DNA from: Planctomycetota bacterium
Lineage (GTDB): Bacteria; Planctomycetota; Planctomycetia; Pirellulales; S012-138
NCBI GenBank assembly: GCA_026982835.1
Contig: JALSGI010000098.1
Coordinates: 1 to 5,733, forward strand
Length of the DNA: 5,733 bases
Reading direction: 5' to 3'
The position numbers and the translations under genes were made by a program. A model generated the notes under the pieces. That model saw only the letters and a list, made by a program, of their open reading frames with translations, was not told the DNA's origin and ran no database searches. This document shows positions 4,174-5,733 of this stretch, in pieces (position 1 is the first letter of the stretch; each line of letters opens with the position of its first letter).

Positions 4174-5733
4174 CTACTTCCCCGTGCGTACGAACTGGAA
4201 CGAATACAGGTGCGCGTCGCGCAAGTGGAACCGCACCCGCACCACCTGCCCGGCCAGGCGGCTCACCGCCGCGCCGGATTTCCACCGCACGGCCCGATCC
4301 ACCGTATCGCCGAAAAGCTCGTAACACTCCTGGAGCGAAAACCCGGGCAGAGGCTTGCCCTGGGCGTCCTGAAGCTCCACGCGCACCGAGCCAGCCGCCG
4401 AGGTGGCGAAGTTCAGGTGAAGCTCGTCCCCCTGGAACACAAGCGGCCGCGTAACCAGCTCTCCGCCCGAGAGCGGGGCATGGACCGAAACGAACCCGTC
4501 CAGCCGCAGCGCGTAGCGCCGCAGCACGGTGCCGGGGCCGTGCCAGTAGCGCTCGGTGGCGTAGAGGGAAAGCTCATCGGGGGCCCCGGGCAGCGAACCG
4601 CGCGTCTGCACCACGTGCCAGGCGATGTACTGGTGGCCGTAGTGCCAGGTGCCGGGCCGCTCAGGCCCTGGAGGCAAAAACGCCTCGTTCCAGCGGTGGA
4701 AATGTACCCCGTCCCGGCTGGCCATCAGCAGCCCTTCGGTGATGGCCGTGCCGTAGCGCTGCGTAGAGGAAGCCCGCAGCCGCCGCAGCTTGGGCTCGGG
4801 CAGCGCTTCCATCGCCGGGGACCAGCCCCGCTCCACATACCGCACCGGGAATCCGATCAGCAGGTGCGGAGCCCGCGCGTAGGGCTTGATCTGGTTCGTG
4901 TAGAGATGCTCCGGCGGGGAGTTTTCGTAGCTCAGGTCGGCAAAGTCGGTCCAGTGGATCAGGTCCTCGGAAACAGCCGTGCGAATGGCCCGCTTGCCCC
5001 GGGAAAAAATACGCCAGTAGGCCCGGTACTTGCCCAGCACCGGGTCCCAAAAGGCCAGGTTCTGCGAGTCGAACGCCCCCCGGCCCACGAACAGCACCTT
5101 GCCCGAGTGCGCCCGCCACCGCAGCCCATCGGGCGATTGCAACACCACCAGCCCGTGCGGCCGAGGACAGCGCACCACGGCCTTGAAACGGCCCTGGGGC
5201 GGCACGCCGGGCCGGGTGTCCAGGAACACGGCCGCGTGGCCCGGGTCGATCTGCACCCCGTCCAGCTTGCCGGGCACCAGCACGATGTTGTTCTCTTTGG
5301 AGCCCTGGAACTCGTGCAGCCGGAGCTTTGGCTTGGTCCAGCGGATGCCGTCGGGGCTTTCGGCATAGCAGCAGTAAAGGGGGTGCCGGCCTGCAAACAA
5401 CTTGCCCTGCCGGGGTTCCAGGTGCCAGGCTTTGTAGTACATGCGGTACTTTTCCCCGTCGAAGAACACGCTGTGGTAGCCGCAGCCGGTCCCTTCCCAG
5501 GGAGCGTCGTGTACCAGGGCCACCTCGCGGGGCACCGGGTGGTGCAGCACCCGGCGGGCGTTCTTCAGCTCCTGGATAATAAAGGGATCGACGAACAGCT
5601 CCCGGCGTGTGCCCATGCGGTAGGCTTTTTCCCGGGTCTCTTTCTCTGCCGCAGGGGCAGCGGCTGCGGCGAAGAGCACCCCGGCGCACAGTCCCGCAAG
5701 CCAGAACGTGGCAAGACGGCCTTTTTGCGGCAA
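4174..5733 (-). CDS. Secreted five-bladed beta-propeller protein (GH32/GH43-like fold), 5' end at window edge
   Basis: 519 residues are visible. The first codon, at 5733-5731, is TTG, which could be the start, but the gene may extend beyond the window. The next Met (M40) would remove the signal peptide. Residues 1-29 form an export signal: K4 and R6, hydrophobic LATFWLAGLCAGVLFAAAAA, then APAA and probable cleavage near 29. Blade motifs of the SxDGxxW type recur at 125-132 (SPDGIRW), 200-206 (SPDGLRW), 255-261 (SEDLIHW) and 339-345 (SRDGVHF), as in GH32/GH43/GH62-type propellers. Other conserved-looking stretches are RELFVDPFII (44-53), FDSQNLAFWDP (221-231) and YTNQIKPYARAPHLLIGFP (278-296). 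Residues 428-516 form a beta-sandwich tail (TSAAGSVRVELQDAQGKPLP, ELFGDTVDRAVRW, LRDAHLYSFQF). I recognise this architecture from many uncharacterised planctomycete proteins. It probably binds or cleaves glycans outside the cytoplasm. The GH32 WMNDPNG motif is absent, so catalysis is unproven. Confidence 0.85.
   Translation of the reverse strand: MPQKGRLATFWLAGLCAGVLFAAAAAPAAEKETREKAYRMGTRRELFVDPFIIQELKNARRVLHHPVPREVALVHDAPWEGTGCGYHSVFFDGEKYRMYYKAWHLEPRQGKLFAGRHPLYCCYAESPDGIRWTKPKLRLHEFQGSKENNIVLVPGKLDGVQIDPGHAAVFLDTRPGVPPQGRFKAVVRCPRPHGLVVLQSPDGLRWRAHSGKVLFVGRGAFDSQNLAFWDPVLGKYRAYWRIFSRGKRAIRTAVSEDLIHWTDFADLSYENSPPEHLYTNQIKPYARAPHLLIGFPVRYVERGWSPAMEALPEPKLRRLRASSTQRYGTAITEGLLMASRDGVHFHRWNEAFLPPGPERPGTWHYGHQYIAWHVVQTRGSLPGAPDELSLYATERYWHGPGTVLRRYALRLDGFVSVHAPLSGGELVTRPLVFQGDELHLNFATSAAGSVRVELQDAQGKPLPGFSLQECYELFGDTVDRAVRWKSGAAVSRLAGQVVRVRFHLRDAHLYSFQFVRTGK

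Noticed and set aside
3926..4324. Possible plus-strand gene including REGEAPAEPQ
   Set aside because: The peptide is the translation of a dispersed palindromic repeat, and the frame runs into the opposite-strand propeller gene.
4661..5689. 342-codon minus-strand open frame within the propeller gene
   Set aside because: It is a shifted-frame shadow of the propeller gene, with Arg/Gly/Pro/Ala-rich sequence and no motif.
1..5733. A defence system, CRISPR array, toxin-antitoxin module, tRNA or riboswitch
   Set aside because: No spaced direct repeats, paired small genes, cloverleaf or conserved leader structure could be found on either strand.

Overview
The window is GC-rich (roughly 65% by eye) and looks like a Planctomycetota chromosome, probably near the Pirellulales and their thermophilic relatives. 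Three things point there. The intergenic gaps carry short dispersed palindromes of the GGAGC-GNAA-GCTCC and GGGCGAGGCTCCTGCCGAGCC type, which I associate with planctomycete genomes. One gene encodes a membrane-anchored protein with 24-residue leucine-rich repeats of the LxGTxVTDxG style. Another encodes a secreted beta-propeller protein of a kind that is abundant in planctomycetes. The assignment rests on pattern recognition, not on a search.

Layout. Bases 37-480 (+) encode a small soluble protein resembling the jelly-roll sugar-binding module of family 2 glycoside hydrolases. Bases 562-1643 are a 1,082-bp decayed insertion element of the IS66 family. It is bounded by perfect 14-bp inverted repeats (GTACCTGTTTAGCC). 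Inside it, 716-1523 is a transposase relic that keeps the coiled coil, the zinc ribbon and the C-terminal NNRAER region. It has lost most of the catalytic domain and carries a frameshift at a run of five Cs. Six bases beyond the right repeat begins the ribosome binding site of a complete type-2 malate/L-lactate dehydrogenase family gene (1660-2727, +). That gene is followed after 6 bp by a three-helix membrane protein with C-terminal leucine-rich repeats (2734-3858, +), and the two very likely form an operon. A 315-bp gap between convergent genes (3859-4173) holds a chain of hairpins and dispersed repeats. The window ends with a minus-strand gene (5733-4174) for a secreted five-bladed beta-propeller protein with a C-terminal beta-sandwich. 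Its start lies at or just beyond the window edge.

How the pieces relate. The dehydrogenase and the leucine-rich-repeat protein are probably co-transcribed and translationally coupled, but no shared pathway is evident. The carbohydrate-related proteins at both ends suit a planctomycete that degrades polysaccharides, but they lie on opposite sides of a mobile element and need not cooperate. The most noteworthy structure is the IS66 derivative: it looks like a non-autonomous element that now forms the whole upstream leader of the dehydrogenase operon. I found no RNA gene, CRISPR array, toxin-antitoxin pair or defence system, and nothing I would call a new multi-gene system.
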